Below are positions 7,399 through 16,167 of a DNA stretch of 19,830 nucleotides, in pieces. The stretch is from contig JAUUYJ010000009.1 in NCBI GenBank assembly GCA_030588275.1, forward strand, positions 1-19,830, given 5' to 3'. Origin of the DNA: Candidatus Zixiibacteriota bacterium. Its GTDB lineage: Bacteria > Zixibacteria > MSB-5A5 > GN15 > JAAZOE01. A program made the position numbers and the translations under genes. The notes under the pieces were generated by a model, which did no database searches, was not told where the DNA came from, and saw only the letters and a list, made by a program, of their open reading frames with translations. The first letter of the stretch is position 1. Every line of letters starts with the position of its first letter.

Positions 7399-10300
7399 AT
7401 GTCTAACAGACTGTTAATCGCAGTACTCACTCTGGGGTTGTTGATTACCTTTTGTGGTATGGCGTTTGCATCTGATGCACCAAAATCCAATCCTGATAGG
7501 GTTGTAAGTGTGAATCAGAATGCGCCTCGCTTCAATGATCTCCAGCAAGTACAGCGACATGAAGCCAGTTTCCAAAAGCCGATCGATGGTATTGGGCAGC
7601 TTCAAGCCCAGACCACCGTTCTTCCTCCCCCCTACTTCTGCGACTTCATCGACTACTCTGGCGGCGCTGCCGCATACTTCTGGAATATTCCCGACGCCTA
7701 TGGCGACGACCTGATGAATATGCGCTTTACTTCGGCCGTAGGATACGATTGCTCCCTGCTCACAGCCTATATTGGTGTGTATGCCGCCGAATTGGTGGGC
7801 ACGCCTGACATGGTTGTGTCGGTATGGGATGACGATGGCTTCGGATTCCCCGGTACTCAATTAGGAAGCGTTATTGTTCCGTTTTCAGCTCTTCCGACAA
7901 CAGGCTTGACTTATGTCCCCGCTGACCTCAGTACGGCCAACGGCGGAAGCCCATTTGTCTTTTCGGATGGAGCGGAATATCACGTTGCCGTTACCACGAG
8001 TGATCATGTCAACAACGTTATTTCCATCCTCTCTGATGATGGATCGAACGGTACCCTGCGCAGTTCCGAAAATTGGAACGGCTATTGGGGTTTGATGCTT
8101 GATGACTGGGGAGTAGATGTCAACTTCCTTATTGGTGTTGATATCTGTTGCGCCGACATACCGTACACTGAGTGCTATACTCAGGACTACGCCTGTAACG
8201 TCGCATATTTCTGGACCCAGCCCGATGCTTATGGTGATGACTATTTCAACATGAGATTCACCTCGGAAGGTCCTGAGACCCTAACCGGTGTTGATATCGC
8301 CTTCTACGGTTCAGAAACTGTTGGTGTCCCTGATGCTGACATTTTTGTCTGGGGTGGCGATGGATCTGGTTTCCCGGATCTCTCCGTTGTTCATTATTCG
8401 ACTACGGTCGCTAACGCCGATATCGATTATTTTGGCGCTACCGAGCATGTCGACCTGACAGCTGAAAATCTCGTCGTCATCGGCGACTTCTTCGTCGGTT
8501 GGTCAACCAACGACGCCACTGGTGGCGTTTTGGCTGGTCTTTCTGATGATGGTTCCTGTGGCACCATGCGTTCTTCGGAATACTGGGGTCTCTGGGGTTC
8601 GATGCTTGACGATTGGGGTGTTGATGTAAACTTCATCATCACTGCTGATCTGTGTAAAGACGAGTTCAATCTCTGTCAAACTGAATATGATTATTGTGGT
8701 CTGGCTTATTTCTGGCGTCTGCCCGATCGCTACGGCGATGTTGGTGACTACCAGAAGATCTCTGCCACCGGCGTTGGTTGCCGTTTGGAAGAGATCAGAA
8801 TCGCTCTGTACGATACTGGCGATGCCGGTACCTACACGACCAATTCCGAAGTACAGATCTACGCCAGCGATGGTGGTTCTGGTCTTCCCGGAACCCTCTT
8901 GGGTGCCGTGACCATTACTCCTGCTGAATATGTTATGTACCCGGCCATGCAAACGGTTGACGTTTCCGGCATGAATATCCTCTATGATGATGATCTTTGG
9001 GTTGGAATCGAATCGCTTACTAGTGACACTTTGCTAGGTATTCGGACTCTGTCTGATGACGGTTCATGCGGCGACCTTCAGTCCTGCGAAAACTGGGCGG
9101 GAAGTTTCTTCTATATGCTCGACGATTGGGGCACAGACTACAACTTCGTAATGGAAGCTGATATGTGCTGTATCCCGCCGGACGAACGTACCTGTACTCC
9201 TGGCGAAAATTGGCCGACAACGGGTCACGACTATCGTCGTACCGCGGCTTCCCAAAACAGTACTGGTGACGCACGTTGCCAGCAGGCTGTTTCTTGGGTA
9301 AACGAAGATGCTGATGGATTTGTATATGCTCGCCCGATGATATCTGATGGTATCGTTGTGGCCATGTATCATTCCAAACTGCAAGCTTTCGATATCGCTA
9401 ATGGTGCTCTTTTGTGGCAAAGAAACGGTCTCCCGGAACTGGGTTCCAGTCTCCGTAACTCCGTGACTATCGACAATGGTGTTATTTTCGCTGGTGGTGG
9501 TAACGCTCGTAGCTTTAGCGCGTTCGATCTGGTTACCGGTGCTACCATTTGGAGCCACAATGTTCTGAATAATCCTGGTTACGAAGCTTATGCCGGTAAT
9601 CTCATTTATACGACTTCTGTCGTCTTAAATGGCGTCGTTTATTTCGGCACTACTGCCGGTGAATTCGTCGCTCTGGATGCCGTAACTGGTCTTGCTTATG
9701 CTGGTTGGACTGGTGCAAACCCAATGATGCTGGATGGCGATGTCCAGGTAACCACTTCCTCCAACGGTTCCAGCGTTATATACGTCGGTACCGATGGTGC
9801 TTTCGGTAATGGTAATGGTACGCTTTATGCTATCGATGCCGCAACCGGAGCTATCAATTGGAGCCTGACCAACGACGGAACAGGTTCTGGACTTCTTGGT
9901 TATGACGTTGATGGTGATACCACCTACACCGTAACCACAGAAATCTTCCAGGGTCCTATCTCTGTCGATGCTGACGGTTCCTTGTACTTTATCACCAGCT
10001 TTAACGATGAAATTGCTGGAGCACCATCAGGCGGCTATTATAGAGTCGATGCCAACGGTTCCGTTGTTTGGGCCAAGGGTGGTAAATTCCAACGCTTTAC
10101 CGGTCCTGTACAGGACGTTTCTCACGTTATCTTCCAGTCCTTGCGCGCCTGGACGAGTGAGACAATTCAAATGGATGCCTTGAAGAAATCCAGTGGTGGA
10201 AATCTCTGGACATCCGACCCCTCTCAAGAGGGTATGGCTTGGGTTGAAGGCGCCTTGTCTTGTGAGCCTTTACTTCCCGATCTGTATTATACTGGAAACG

Positions 10301-12315
10301 GAACTGGTGAATTCCTCGCTGTTAACAGTGACGATGGATCCATTGCTTTCTCGTATGAATATGTTCAATCAATAAGCGGCCGTTTTTCGGGTGCTGCTAT
10401 CGATCCGTCACACGTGGTCATGAGTAACCGGCAGGGTGATCTGTATTGCTTCACCAACCAGGCCGACCGTCCCCGTTTGGCAATCAACACTTACGATACG
10501 TTGATCCCGATTCCGTTCTTCACGCCGGATGGTACAGAAGTAACCTATCCGACCGTGTTCTTTAACAACGGTTGTGCCGATCTTACATACAGCCTTACTG
10601 CTGACGACTCTCCGGTCTCCGTGACCGGTACATCTGTTGATCCTAACAGACTGGCCCGTTTGCAGGCGGCAGCTAACAGTATGACTGACAACAGCTATCC
10701 TGAATTGGCCAGTACTCTGGTTAAAGCCCAACGTGTTGATGCTAATACGTTTGACGCTGACTATACAGAATCAGCCTATTCCAAGGACAGCTACAGCAAC
10801 ATGGCCGCCTATGCCCCGCCGGCATGGTTGAATTTCATGGTTACGACCACTGGAACTCTGCTTGAAGGCGAAGCTCTTGATGTTGTTTATAACATCAACG
10901 GAAACCTGGTTTTCCGTGGCGCCCAACGTTGTTATGTCACAATTGAAACCAATGACGCTTTTTATATCAACAGCGCGACCGAATTCCCAGTCGTTCAGTT
11001 GGGTGTCCTTGGTGGCTGTCTCCAATCTGAAGATGTTCTGATTTTTGGTGCTGCTGAAGAGAACACTGCTCCGGTCCACAACACCGGTGAGTTCGGCAAC
11101 CAGAATACCAGCAACTTCTTTAGCTTTGACGGTGATGGCGCAGCTTACTGGCAGGGTGGTCTGTTCTATATGGCCGCTCCTACCGGTGGCGACGACTTCA
11201 CTTCTCCTTTCCGCATGGCCTGGACCACAGATTCCTGGCACGGTGGCGATCCTCCAGATTTCTGGAATTCGCTCCTGCCGGATCCTCGCTGTGGTGCTTG
11301 CGAACCGACTCTCACGCCGGACCCTGTCCTTCTTGGACGGATGTCTCACGATGGCGGCCAGACTTATGATGATGTCTTCGGTTATGGCGCGGCTTATCGC
11401 TATATCGATTCTGTCGTCAACTTCGCTTGCAACGGCTCATGGGATTGGTCAGAAGTTAACTGCGCGTACGACAATGCTCTTACCCTAGGTATTGGTGTTG
11501 ACGAAACGATGTATGGTGTTGTTGGCGAAGCAGCCTTGGCGAATGTTGTCATCTATCGGATGGATATTGAAAATCGTAACCATCCGGCCGCGATTGACGA
11601 CGTTTATGTTGGCTCTTTCCAGGATTTCGATCTGGAATCCAACGGCAACGACGCATGGAAATTCGATCAAGCGACCTCGATTTCCTGGGGTTCTTCCTGT
11701 ACTGGTGTTGATGTCTCTGCCACTAAAGTTTATGGCATGGGCAAAATACCGATGGATGTTGATCCGATGATTGGTGTCCGTACTGTGGACGCTAATCAAG
11801 GCATGTGGCACAACGACAACATTGCTCTCGATTCCATGTACTATTGGATGACACAACAGCCTGGCGCGACTGCTCAGGTTGGTCTTGACCTGAACTGGCC
11901 TTGCGACCCCAATAGTTCTAGTGCCGACCGCAATGGTTGGTTTAGCTTTAACATGCTGAACTTTGATACCAACGGTCTGTATTCCATGGGTGTTTACATC
12001 TTTGGTTTCGGCGGTGCTGATGTTAATGATGATGCTCGCTATACTGACTTGGCCATTCTGGTCAACCAGTTCTGCGGTTTCTCACGTGGCGATATTAACG
12101 ACGATGGCGCTATCAACTTGGCCGACATTGTTGCTCTGCACAATATGCTTAACGCTGGCGGCAATGGCCCGCTGTTTGAGCATTTGGCTGACGTAAACAA
12201 TGACGGTGCTGTTGATATGGGCGACGTCCTTTATCTGGCTACTTACTATTTCGATTGTACCTGCACAGCTCCGGCCCCGGTCGGTGCTTGGGTCCTTCCC
12301 GAAATCTGTCAGTAG
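7399..12315 (+). CDS. Giant secreted protein: triplicated domain, PQQ-like beta-propeller, dockerin
   Basis: A 1638-residue exported protein of unknown function. The signal peptide is at 1-24 (LLIAVLTLGLLITFCGMAFA). Three homologous modules follow at about 79-252, 256-422 and 425-592. Each has 'YFW--PD-YGD', a jelly-roll-like beta pattern, 'LSDDGS-G---S-E-W', 'MLDDWG-D-NF' and a closing D-C. Residues about 600-1025 form a PQQ/BamB-like beta-propeller with repeated blades (KLQAFDIANGALLW, FSAFDLVTGATIW, LYAIDAATGAINW). A beta-sandwich and an unassigned Cys-containing region span 1025-1560. A dockerin at 1563-1625 has two complete calcium loops (DINDDGAINLAD and DVNNDGAVDMGD), and the chain ends EICQ. 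Codons favour GGT/GGC for Gly and CGT/CGC for Arg far more than neighbouring genes. With the strong ribosome binding site and terminator, this suggests an abundant product. It appears monocistronic. A role in a surface layer, adhesion or polymer binding is speculation. Confidence 0.93.
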   Translation: MSNRLLIAVLTLGLLITFCGMAFASDAPKSNPDRVVSVNQNAPRFNDLQQVQRHEASFQKPIDGIGQLQAQTTVLPPPYFCDFIDYSGGAAAYFWNIPDAYGDDLMNMRFTSAVGYDCSLLTAYIGVYAAELVGTPDMVVSVWDDDGFGFPGTQLGSVIVPFSALPTTGLTYVPADLSTANGGSPFVFSDGAEYHVAVTTSDHVNNVISILSDDGSNGTLRSSENWNGYWGLMLDDWGVDVNFLIGVDICCADIPYTECYTQDYACNVAYFWTQPDAYGDDYFNMRFTSEGPETLTGVDIAFYGSETVGVPDADIFVWGGDGSGFPDLSVVHYSTTVANADIDYFGATEHVDLTAENLVVIGDFFVGWSTNDATGGVLAGLSDDGSCGTMRSSEYWGLWGSMLDDWGVDVNFIITADLCKDEFNLCQTEYDYCGLAYFWRLPDRYGDVGDYQKISATGVGCRLEEIRIALYDTGDAGTYTTNSEVQIYASDGGSGLPGTLLGAVTITPAEYVMYPAMQTVDVSGMNILYDDDLWVGIESLTSDTLLGIRTLSDDGSCGDLQSCENWAGSFFYMLDDWGTDYNFVMEADMCCIPPDERTCTPGENWPTTGHDYRRTAASQNSTGDARCQQAVSWVNEDADGFVYARPMISDGIVVAMYHSKLQAFDIANGALLWQRNGLPELGSSLRNSVTIDNGVIFAGGGNARSFSAFDLVTGATIWSHNVLNNPGYEAYAGNLIYTTSVVLNGVVYFGTTAGEFVALDAVTGLAYAGWTGANPMMLDGDVQVTTSSNGSSVIYVGTDGAFGNGNGTLYAIDAATGAINWSLTNDGTGSGLLGYDVDGDTTYTVTTEIFQGPISVDADGSLYFITSFNDEIAGAPSGGYYRVDANGSVVWAKGGKFQRFTGPVQDVSHVIFQSLRAWTSETIQMDALKKSSGGNLWTSDPSQEGMAWVEGALSCEPLLPDLYYTGNGTGEFLAVNSDDGSIAFSYEYVQSISGRFSGAAIDPSHVVMSNRQGDLYCFTNQADRPRLAINTYDTLIPIPFFTPDGTEVTYPTVFFNNGCADLTYSLTADDSPVSVTGTSVDPNRLARLQAAANSMTDNSYPELASTLVKAQRVDANTFDADYTESAYSKDSYSNMAAYAPPAWLNFMVTTTGTLLEGEALDVVYNINGNLVFRGAQRCYVTIETNDAFYINSATEFPVVQLGVLGGCLQSEDVLIFGAAEENTAPVHNTGEFGNQNTSNFFSFDGDGAAYWQGGLFYMAAPTGGDDFTSPFRMAWTTDSWHGGDPPDFWNSLLPDPRCGACEPTLTPDPVLLGRMSHDGGQTYDDVFGYGAAYRYIDSVVNFACNGSWDWSEVNCAYDNALTLGIGVDETMYGVVGEAALANVVIYRMDIENRNHPAAIDDVYVGSFQDFDLESNGNDAWKFDQATSISWGSSCTGVDVSATKVYGMGKIPMDVDPMIGVRTVDANQGMWHNDNIALDSMYYWMTQQPGATAQVGLDLNWPCDPNSSSADRNGWFSFNMLNFDTNGLYSMGVYIFGFGGADVNDDARYTDLAILVNQFCGFSRGDINDDGAINLADIVALHNMLNAGGNGPLFEHLADVNNDGAVDMGDVLYLATYYFDCTCTAPAPVGAWVLPEICQ
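7633..9177 (+). repeat. Three tandem modules of about 170 residues (protein-level)
   Basis: Modules at 7633-8157, 8164-8667 and 8671-9177 share 'YFW-(I/Q/L)PD-YGD', 'LSDDGS-G-(L/M)(R/Q)S-E-W', 'MLDDWG-D-NF' and a Cys-containing end (DICC, DLC, DMCC). Conservation is visible in protein, but wobble positions differ between copies. The triplication is therefore old and kept by selection, not a recent slippage event. Confidence 0.85.
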
Positions 12316-12340
12316 TTAGCACGCGTCACAATAGTTTTGG

Positions 12341-12373
12341 GGAAGCAAGGCTTTTGCCTTGCTTCCTTTTTTT
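12341..12373 (+). terminator. Strong rho-independent terminator
   Basis: GGAAGCAAGGC (12341-12351), a TTTT loop and GCCTTGCTTCC (12356-12366) form a perfect 11-bp stem, followed by seven Ts. It ends the transcript of the 1638-residue protein gene 26 bases after its stop codon. Confidence 0.95.
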
Positions 12374-12428
12374 ATGTCTGATATCTTTTATCCCATGACA
12401 TTTTTATTAATCCTGGAATTCTCGGGAT

Positions 12429-12458
12429 TTGCGAAGTAGAAATAAAAAGTTGTATTAA
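12429..12458 (+). promoter_or_regulatory. Possible promoter for the M50 protease gene
   Basis: TTGCGA (12429-12434), an 18-base spacer and TATTAA (12453-12458) lie just after the strong terminator and before the GTG start at 12482. A new promoter is needed here. The match is moderate and by eye. Confidence 0.35.
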
Positions 12459-12481
12459 GAAAATAATTAACAGGTTATCAG

Positions 12482-13564
12482 GTGGGCAACATCGAAGAAG
12501 AAGAAAAAAACGATCTGGACATATTTGCCGTTTCGGCATACAAAATTGTCAGCGACTATTTCGATATCACCATATATCGGCCAACCGAAGATCGTGTCCT
12601 GTTCATCGCCGATCCGATTTTGCACAAACGTGGTTGGAAAAGGGTGATGAGCCGTCGTCTTGCCGCGATCGGGGCACAAGCCAGATTCAAGAGGGTCGAA
12701 AGTTCATATCAGATAACGATTATTCCTTTAGGACGCTCGGTCGGTCCCCCACCTTTGATAAATATCCTCCTTTTTATTCTGACCTTCCTGACCGTTCTTA
12801 TCGTCCGGACCACCTGGGAAACGGGAACTCGTTTTATTGATGACCCATCTCTTTTGGCCCTCGGACTCCCTTTCACAATTACCTTGATGACCATCTTATT
12901 GGTCCATGAGATGGGGCATTTTATCGCCGGAAACAGCCGGGGGGTTATTATGAGTTATCCATACTTTATCCCAGCACCGACCTTCATCGGAACCTTCGGC
13001 GCTATGATCCGGTCCCGGACACCAATCAGGACACGTAATGATATAATTCTGGTCGGAGCTTCTGGACCGTTGGCTGGATTTATCCCATCGGTTATCGCTC
13101 TGCTTTGGGGTTATTTTAATTCGGAAGTCGTTTTGATACCGAGCGAACCAGCGATGTTTTTTGGTGGCTCACTTCTGACTGAGGCAATGGCCTACCTTAT
13201 CGTCGGGCCGGTCCCGGATGGTTACGCCCTGCACCTTTCCTCCATCGCCTTTGCCGGTCATGTTGGCCTGTTAGTCACCATGCTCAACCTCCTCCCATTG
13301 GGGCAACTGGATGGTGGTCACGTCATCTACGGACTTTTGGGACGACATCAAAAGAGGCTGGCGATTCTATTTATGATTGTTCTATTTTTTTTGGGGTATT
13401 ACTGGAAAGGTTGGTGGGTTTGGTTAGGACTGGCGGTTATCTTCAAGCCGTTTCATCCTCCAGTATTGGAGCCAGAGATTCAGCCTGATCGACGCCATAA
13501 AATTATTAGCTGGCTGGCGATTATTCTGTTTTTGCTGACGTTTATTCCCCGCCCGATGTACTAA
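12482..13564 (+). CDS. Site-2-type intramembrane zinc metalloprotease (M50 family)
   Basis: A 360-residue polytopic membrane protease expected to cleave transmembrane substrates such as anti-sigma factors or signal peptides. A soluble N-terminal domain of about 90 residues precedes about six or seven hydrophobic segments. The zinc-binding HEMGH is at 142-146 in a membrane helix (TLMTILLVHEMGHFIAG). The second motif NLLPLGQLDGGH supplies the third ligand, Asp277. No PDZ domain is visible. The long N-terminal domain with NPFPLG-like LLPLGQLDGGH spacing resembles plant/cyanobacterial EGY-type members more than RseP. The start is GTG at 12482 with CAGG 7 bases upstream. Its TAA overlaps the stop of the convergent regulator gene by 3-4 bases. 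The substrate cannot be inferred from the neighbours. Confidence 0.93.
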   Translation: MGNIEEEEKNDLDIFAVSAYKIVSDYFDITIYRPTEDRVLFIADPILHKRGWKRVMSRRLAAIGAQARFKRVESSYQITIIPLGRSVGPPPLINILLFILTFLTVLIVRTTWETGTRFIDDPSLLALGLPFTITLMTILLVHEMGHFIAGNSRGVIMSYPYFIPAPTFIGTFGAMIRSRTPIRTRNDIILVGASGPLAGFIPSVIALLWGYFNSEVVLIPSEPAMFFGGSLLTEAMAYLIVGPVPDGYALHLSSIAFAGHVGLLVTMLNLLPLGQLDGGHVIYGLLGRHQKRLAILFMIVLFFLGYYWKGWWVWLGLAVIFKPFHPPVLEPEIQPDRRHKIISWLAIILFLLTFIPRPMY

Positions 13565-15051
13565 GCCTCGACCGGCTGTTTCCGTTCTTCCTCATAAATC
13601 CCCAGCTGATTGATCAGCCCCTCTTTCCAGGCGGCGACCATAACATCAACAATAATCGGATCAAACTGCCGGCCCTTGTATTTTTCCAGCTCGGCAATGG
13701 CGGTGATGGCCGGTTTACCTTTACGATACGGACGCTCAGAAACGATGGCATCAAAGGTATCGACAACCGCTAACAGACGACCCTCAAGCGGTATCTCTTC
13801 TCCGGCCAACCCATCAGGGTAACCAGTTCCATCATAGAATTCATGGTGATACAAGATATAAGGCATGGCGGGGCTGAGATAATCAATCCCCTCCAGAATT
13901 TTGGCTCCGACCATAGGATGATCTCTGATTATTTTTCGTTCGTCATCGGTCAGCTTGCCCGGTTTGTTGAGAATAGCATCCGGAATACCGATTTTCCCGA
14001 TATCATGCAACGTGCATCCCATCTTAAGTTCGGCCCGTTTTTCTTCAGACCAATTTAACCGGGATGCCAAGAGGTCGGCCAGGATAGTCACCCGTTCGGT
14101 ATGACCCCTGGTGTACAGATCCCGAGCTTCGATAGCGTTGGCCAATGCTCGAATCGCTTTTATATAGGAAGATTGTAAATGTTCGTGGAGTCGATTGGTT
14201 TCAATAGCTGAGGCAATCTTTGACGCAACGATCGTCAAAAGGTGTAATTGCCCCGGCATAACCGCCATAAACGGATCTTCCTGGATGACATTCAATAATC
14301 CGATCGCCTCGCCCCGTGACATCAACGGATAGGAGGCCAACGATCTGATACAACTTTTCTCACCGGAAACGATATCGGTCAACGTTTGAGATTCGCAGTT
14401 ATTTATGGCATTGCGGCACAATTCATGATTGCCACGCAAAAAATCTTCACAACCGGAGTCGTCAGGATTTCCCTGAATCAGGTACGGAATAGGAATCTGG
14501 TTGAAATTTTCTCGAACCAGAATCGAGATAGCATTGACACTGACAACCGAACGTGCCGTATCAGCCGCCTGATTGAGCATCTCTTCTAATGTCTTTGATG
14601 TCCCCATCGCCTCGGACAGACCATACAAGGCAAGCTGTTCCTTCAGTCGCAGGTTTTCCCGGTTTAGCTTCTGCCGCTCTAGGCCGCGCGTGACAGTGTT
14701 TTTCAAGGTTTCCAACTTGAACGGCTTGACGAGGTAATCGTAGGCACCTTTTTTGAGGACCGAGATAGCGTTGTTGACGGTCGGATAGGCGGTCATCAAA
14801 ATGACGATACAGTCGGAATGATACTCAAGCGCTTTGGCCATCATATCAACTCCGGAATATTCCCCCATAACCAGATCGGTCAAGACCAAATCGACCTGAT
14901 TATTGGCCAAATGTTCCAACGCTTTTTCTGGTTTGGAGTAAACCGTTACATCATATTCGTCAGAAGTAGCTAAGGCCTCTTCGACAATACTACAGATGTA
15001 TGATTCATCGTCCACAACGAGGAGATTGTATTTTTGTCCGTTGGTAGTCAT
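13561..15051 (-). CDS. Response regulator with REC, GAF-like and HD-GYP domains (cyclic-di-GMP phosphodiesterase)
   Basis: A 496-residue cytoplasmic signalling protein. The REC domain (8-125) has acidic residues D14/D15, phospho-acceptor D59, T87 and K109 (LVKPF), all intact. A coiled linker (about 125-145) leads to a GAF-like sensor (about 145-288) carrying four Cys at 201, 212, 219 and 234. The HD-GYP domain (about 295-470) has HD at 349-350 (LHDIGKIGIPD), HHEFYDGTGYP at 402-412 and VVDTFDAI, which matches an active c-di-GMP hydrolase. The ATG at 15051 has AGGA about 11 bases upstream. It follows lipA on the same strand after 95 bases, and no cognate histidine kinase is nearby, so it is an orphan regulator here. 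A weak promoter may lie at 15094-15122. Output is probably motility or biofilm state, an inference from the domain family. Confidence 0.94.
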   Translation of the reverse strand: MTTNGQKYNLLVVDDESYICSIVEEALATSDEYDVTVYSKPEKALEHLANNQVDLVLTDLVMGEYSGVDMMAKALEYHSDCIVILMTAYPTVNNAISVLKKGAYDYLVKPFKLETLKNTVTRGLERQKLNRENLRLKEQLALYGLSEAMGTSKTLEEMLNQAADTARSVVSVNAISILVRENFNQIPIPYLIQGNPDDSGCEDFLRGNHELCRNAINNCESQTLTDIVSGEKSCIRSLASYPLMSRGEAIGLLNVIQEDPFMAVMPGQLHLLTIVASKIASAIETNRLHEHLQSSYIKAIRALANAIEARDLYTRGHTERVTILADLLASRLNWSEEKRAELKMGCTLHDIGKIGIPDAILNKPGKLTDDERKIIRDHPMVGAKILEGIDYLSPAMPYILYHHEFYDGTGYPDGLAGEEIPLEGRLLAVVDTFDAIVSERPYRKGKPAITAIAELEKYKGRQFDPIIVDVMVAAWKEGLINQLGIYEEERKQPVEA

Positions 15052-15093
15052 AAGCTTGTCGTCCTACCAAGAGATCGGAAGATTGTCTAATAA

Positions 15094-15122
15094 TATTTAA
15101 GGGATAACTACGATATGTTCAA
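15094..15122 (-). promoter_or_regulatory. Possible promoter for the REC-GAF-HD-GYP gene
   Basis: On the minus strand TTGAAC (15117-15122), 17 bases and TAAATA (15094-15099) lie in the 95-base gap after lipA. The -10 is weak. If active, the regulator has a start separate from any lipA read-through. Confidence 0.35.
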
Positions 15123-15146
15123 AATTTAAAACAATTCAGGACCGGT

Positions 15147-16007
15147 TTAGACATCAAGGGCGGCTTGGGCATGATATGAGGAACGGACCAAAGGACCGGA
15201 GACGACAACCGGTATCCCAACTTTGGTAGCTTCCAGTTCCAGAGCCTTGAATTCTTCAGGTGACCAATATTTTTTTAGAGCAATATGATCTTTCGATGGC
15301 CTCAGATATTGTCCGACCGTTACAATCTGGACCCCGGCCTGCTTCAGATCATAAAAAACCCCAACAACTTCCTCAAAGGTCTCGCCCAAACCCATCATGA
15401 TTCCCGACTTGGTTTTTATATGAGGAAATGTCTTGGCGGCATGAGCCAAAACATTTAATGAACGCCTGTAAACCGATCCGGGCCGAACTTCGCGGTACAG
15501 ACGCGGCACCGTTTCGACATTATGATTAAAAACGGTTGGACCGGCATTCAGAGCCACATCGATAAACTGTTCCCGCCCCTGAAAATCGGGAGTCAATATT
15601 TCGGTCGTGGCTTTTGGAAGAACCTTGTTGATCTCTTTGATTGTCTCGGCAAAATGGTTGGAACCCTGATCCGGGAGGTCATCCCGATTGACCGACGTTA
15701 TGACAACATGTTTTAGTTCCAGCTCATAAGCCATCTGAGCCACGCGGCGCGGCTCCAGAATATCCAGCGGAGTGGGCTTGCCAGTACCGATATCGCAGAA
15801 ACTACAATTTCTGGTACAGGTAGCTCCCATCAAAAGGAAGGTAGCCGTCCCCTCGTTAAAACATTCACCCCGATTGGGACAGTTCGCCTCTTCACAGACA
15901 GTGTTCAAAGAGAGCCGCCGCAACCTTCCAGCAACCTTTTGATATCCATCCCCGGAAAAGGGGGAAACTTTCAGCCATGACGGCCTTCTTATCGTGGAAC
16001 TACTCAT
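15147..16007 (-). CDS. lipA: Lipoyl synthase (radical SAM)
   Basis: A 286-residue enzyme that inserts two sulfurs into protein-bound octanoyl groups to make lipoyl cofactors for 2-oxoacid dehydrogenases and the glycine cleavage system. The auxiliary [4Fe-4S] cluster motif CEEANCPNRGEC (Cys38, 43, 49), the radical-SAM motif CTRNCSFC (Cys64, 68, 71) and the C-terminal RSSYHA serine ligand are all present. GVGET-like MGLGET and VTVGQYLRPS are also typical. Length matches the family (about 290-320). The ATG at 16007 has only a weak GGGA upstream. lipB or lplA is not in the window, so the substrate source cannot be told. Its gene is followed at 95 bases by the HD-GYP regulator on the same strand and is divergent from the next dockerin gene. 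Confidence 0.97.
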   Translation of the reverse strand: MSSSTIRRPSWLKVSPFSGDGYQKVAGRLRRLSLNTVCEEANCPNRGECFNEGTATFLLMGATCTRNCSFCDIGTGKPTPLDILEPRRVAQMAYELELKHVVITSVNRDDLPDQGSNHFAETIKEINKVLPKATTEILTPDFQGREQFIDVALNAGPTVFNHNVETVPRLYREVRPGSVYRRSLNVLAHAAKTFPHIKTKSGIMMGLGETFEEVVGVFYDLKQAGVQIVTVGQYLRPSKDHIALKKYWSPEEFKALELEATKVGIPVVVSGPLVRSSYHAQAALDV

Positions 16008-16085
16008 TTTTCTATTCCCGGTCTAATCAAGTTCAATAATATACGCGATTTCTGACTCGATTTTATCATTTTCTTTGAGGTAAAG

Positions 16086-16114
16086 GAATTTATTTTTCTT
16101 TCGATATCTATAAT
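16086..16114 (+). promoter_or_regulatory. Possible promoter for the third dockerin gene
   Basis: A perfect -10 TATAAT lies at 16109-16114; the 17-base-spaced -35 (GAATTT, 16086-16091) is poor. It lies about 50 bases upstream of the ATG at 16168, in the divergent lipA intergenic region. An activator or alternative -35 may be involved. Confidence 0.35.
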
Positions 16115-16167
16115 ATATTGATTTATGTCGGATTACCGTCCGGTCTGCCCAATCGAGGAGCTTTAGC

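Noticed and set aside
861..16124. Shared word ATATTGATT near the promoters of two dockerin genes (about 871-879 and 16113-16123)
   Set aside because: Nine AT-rich bases in AT-rich promoters are expected by chance, and the third dockerin gene lacks it.
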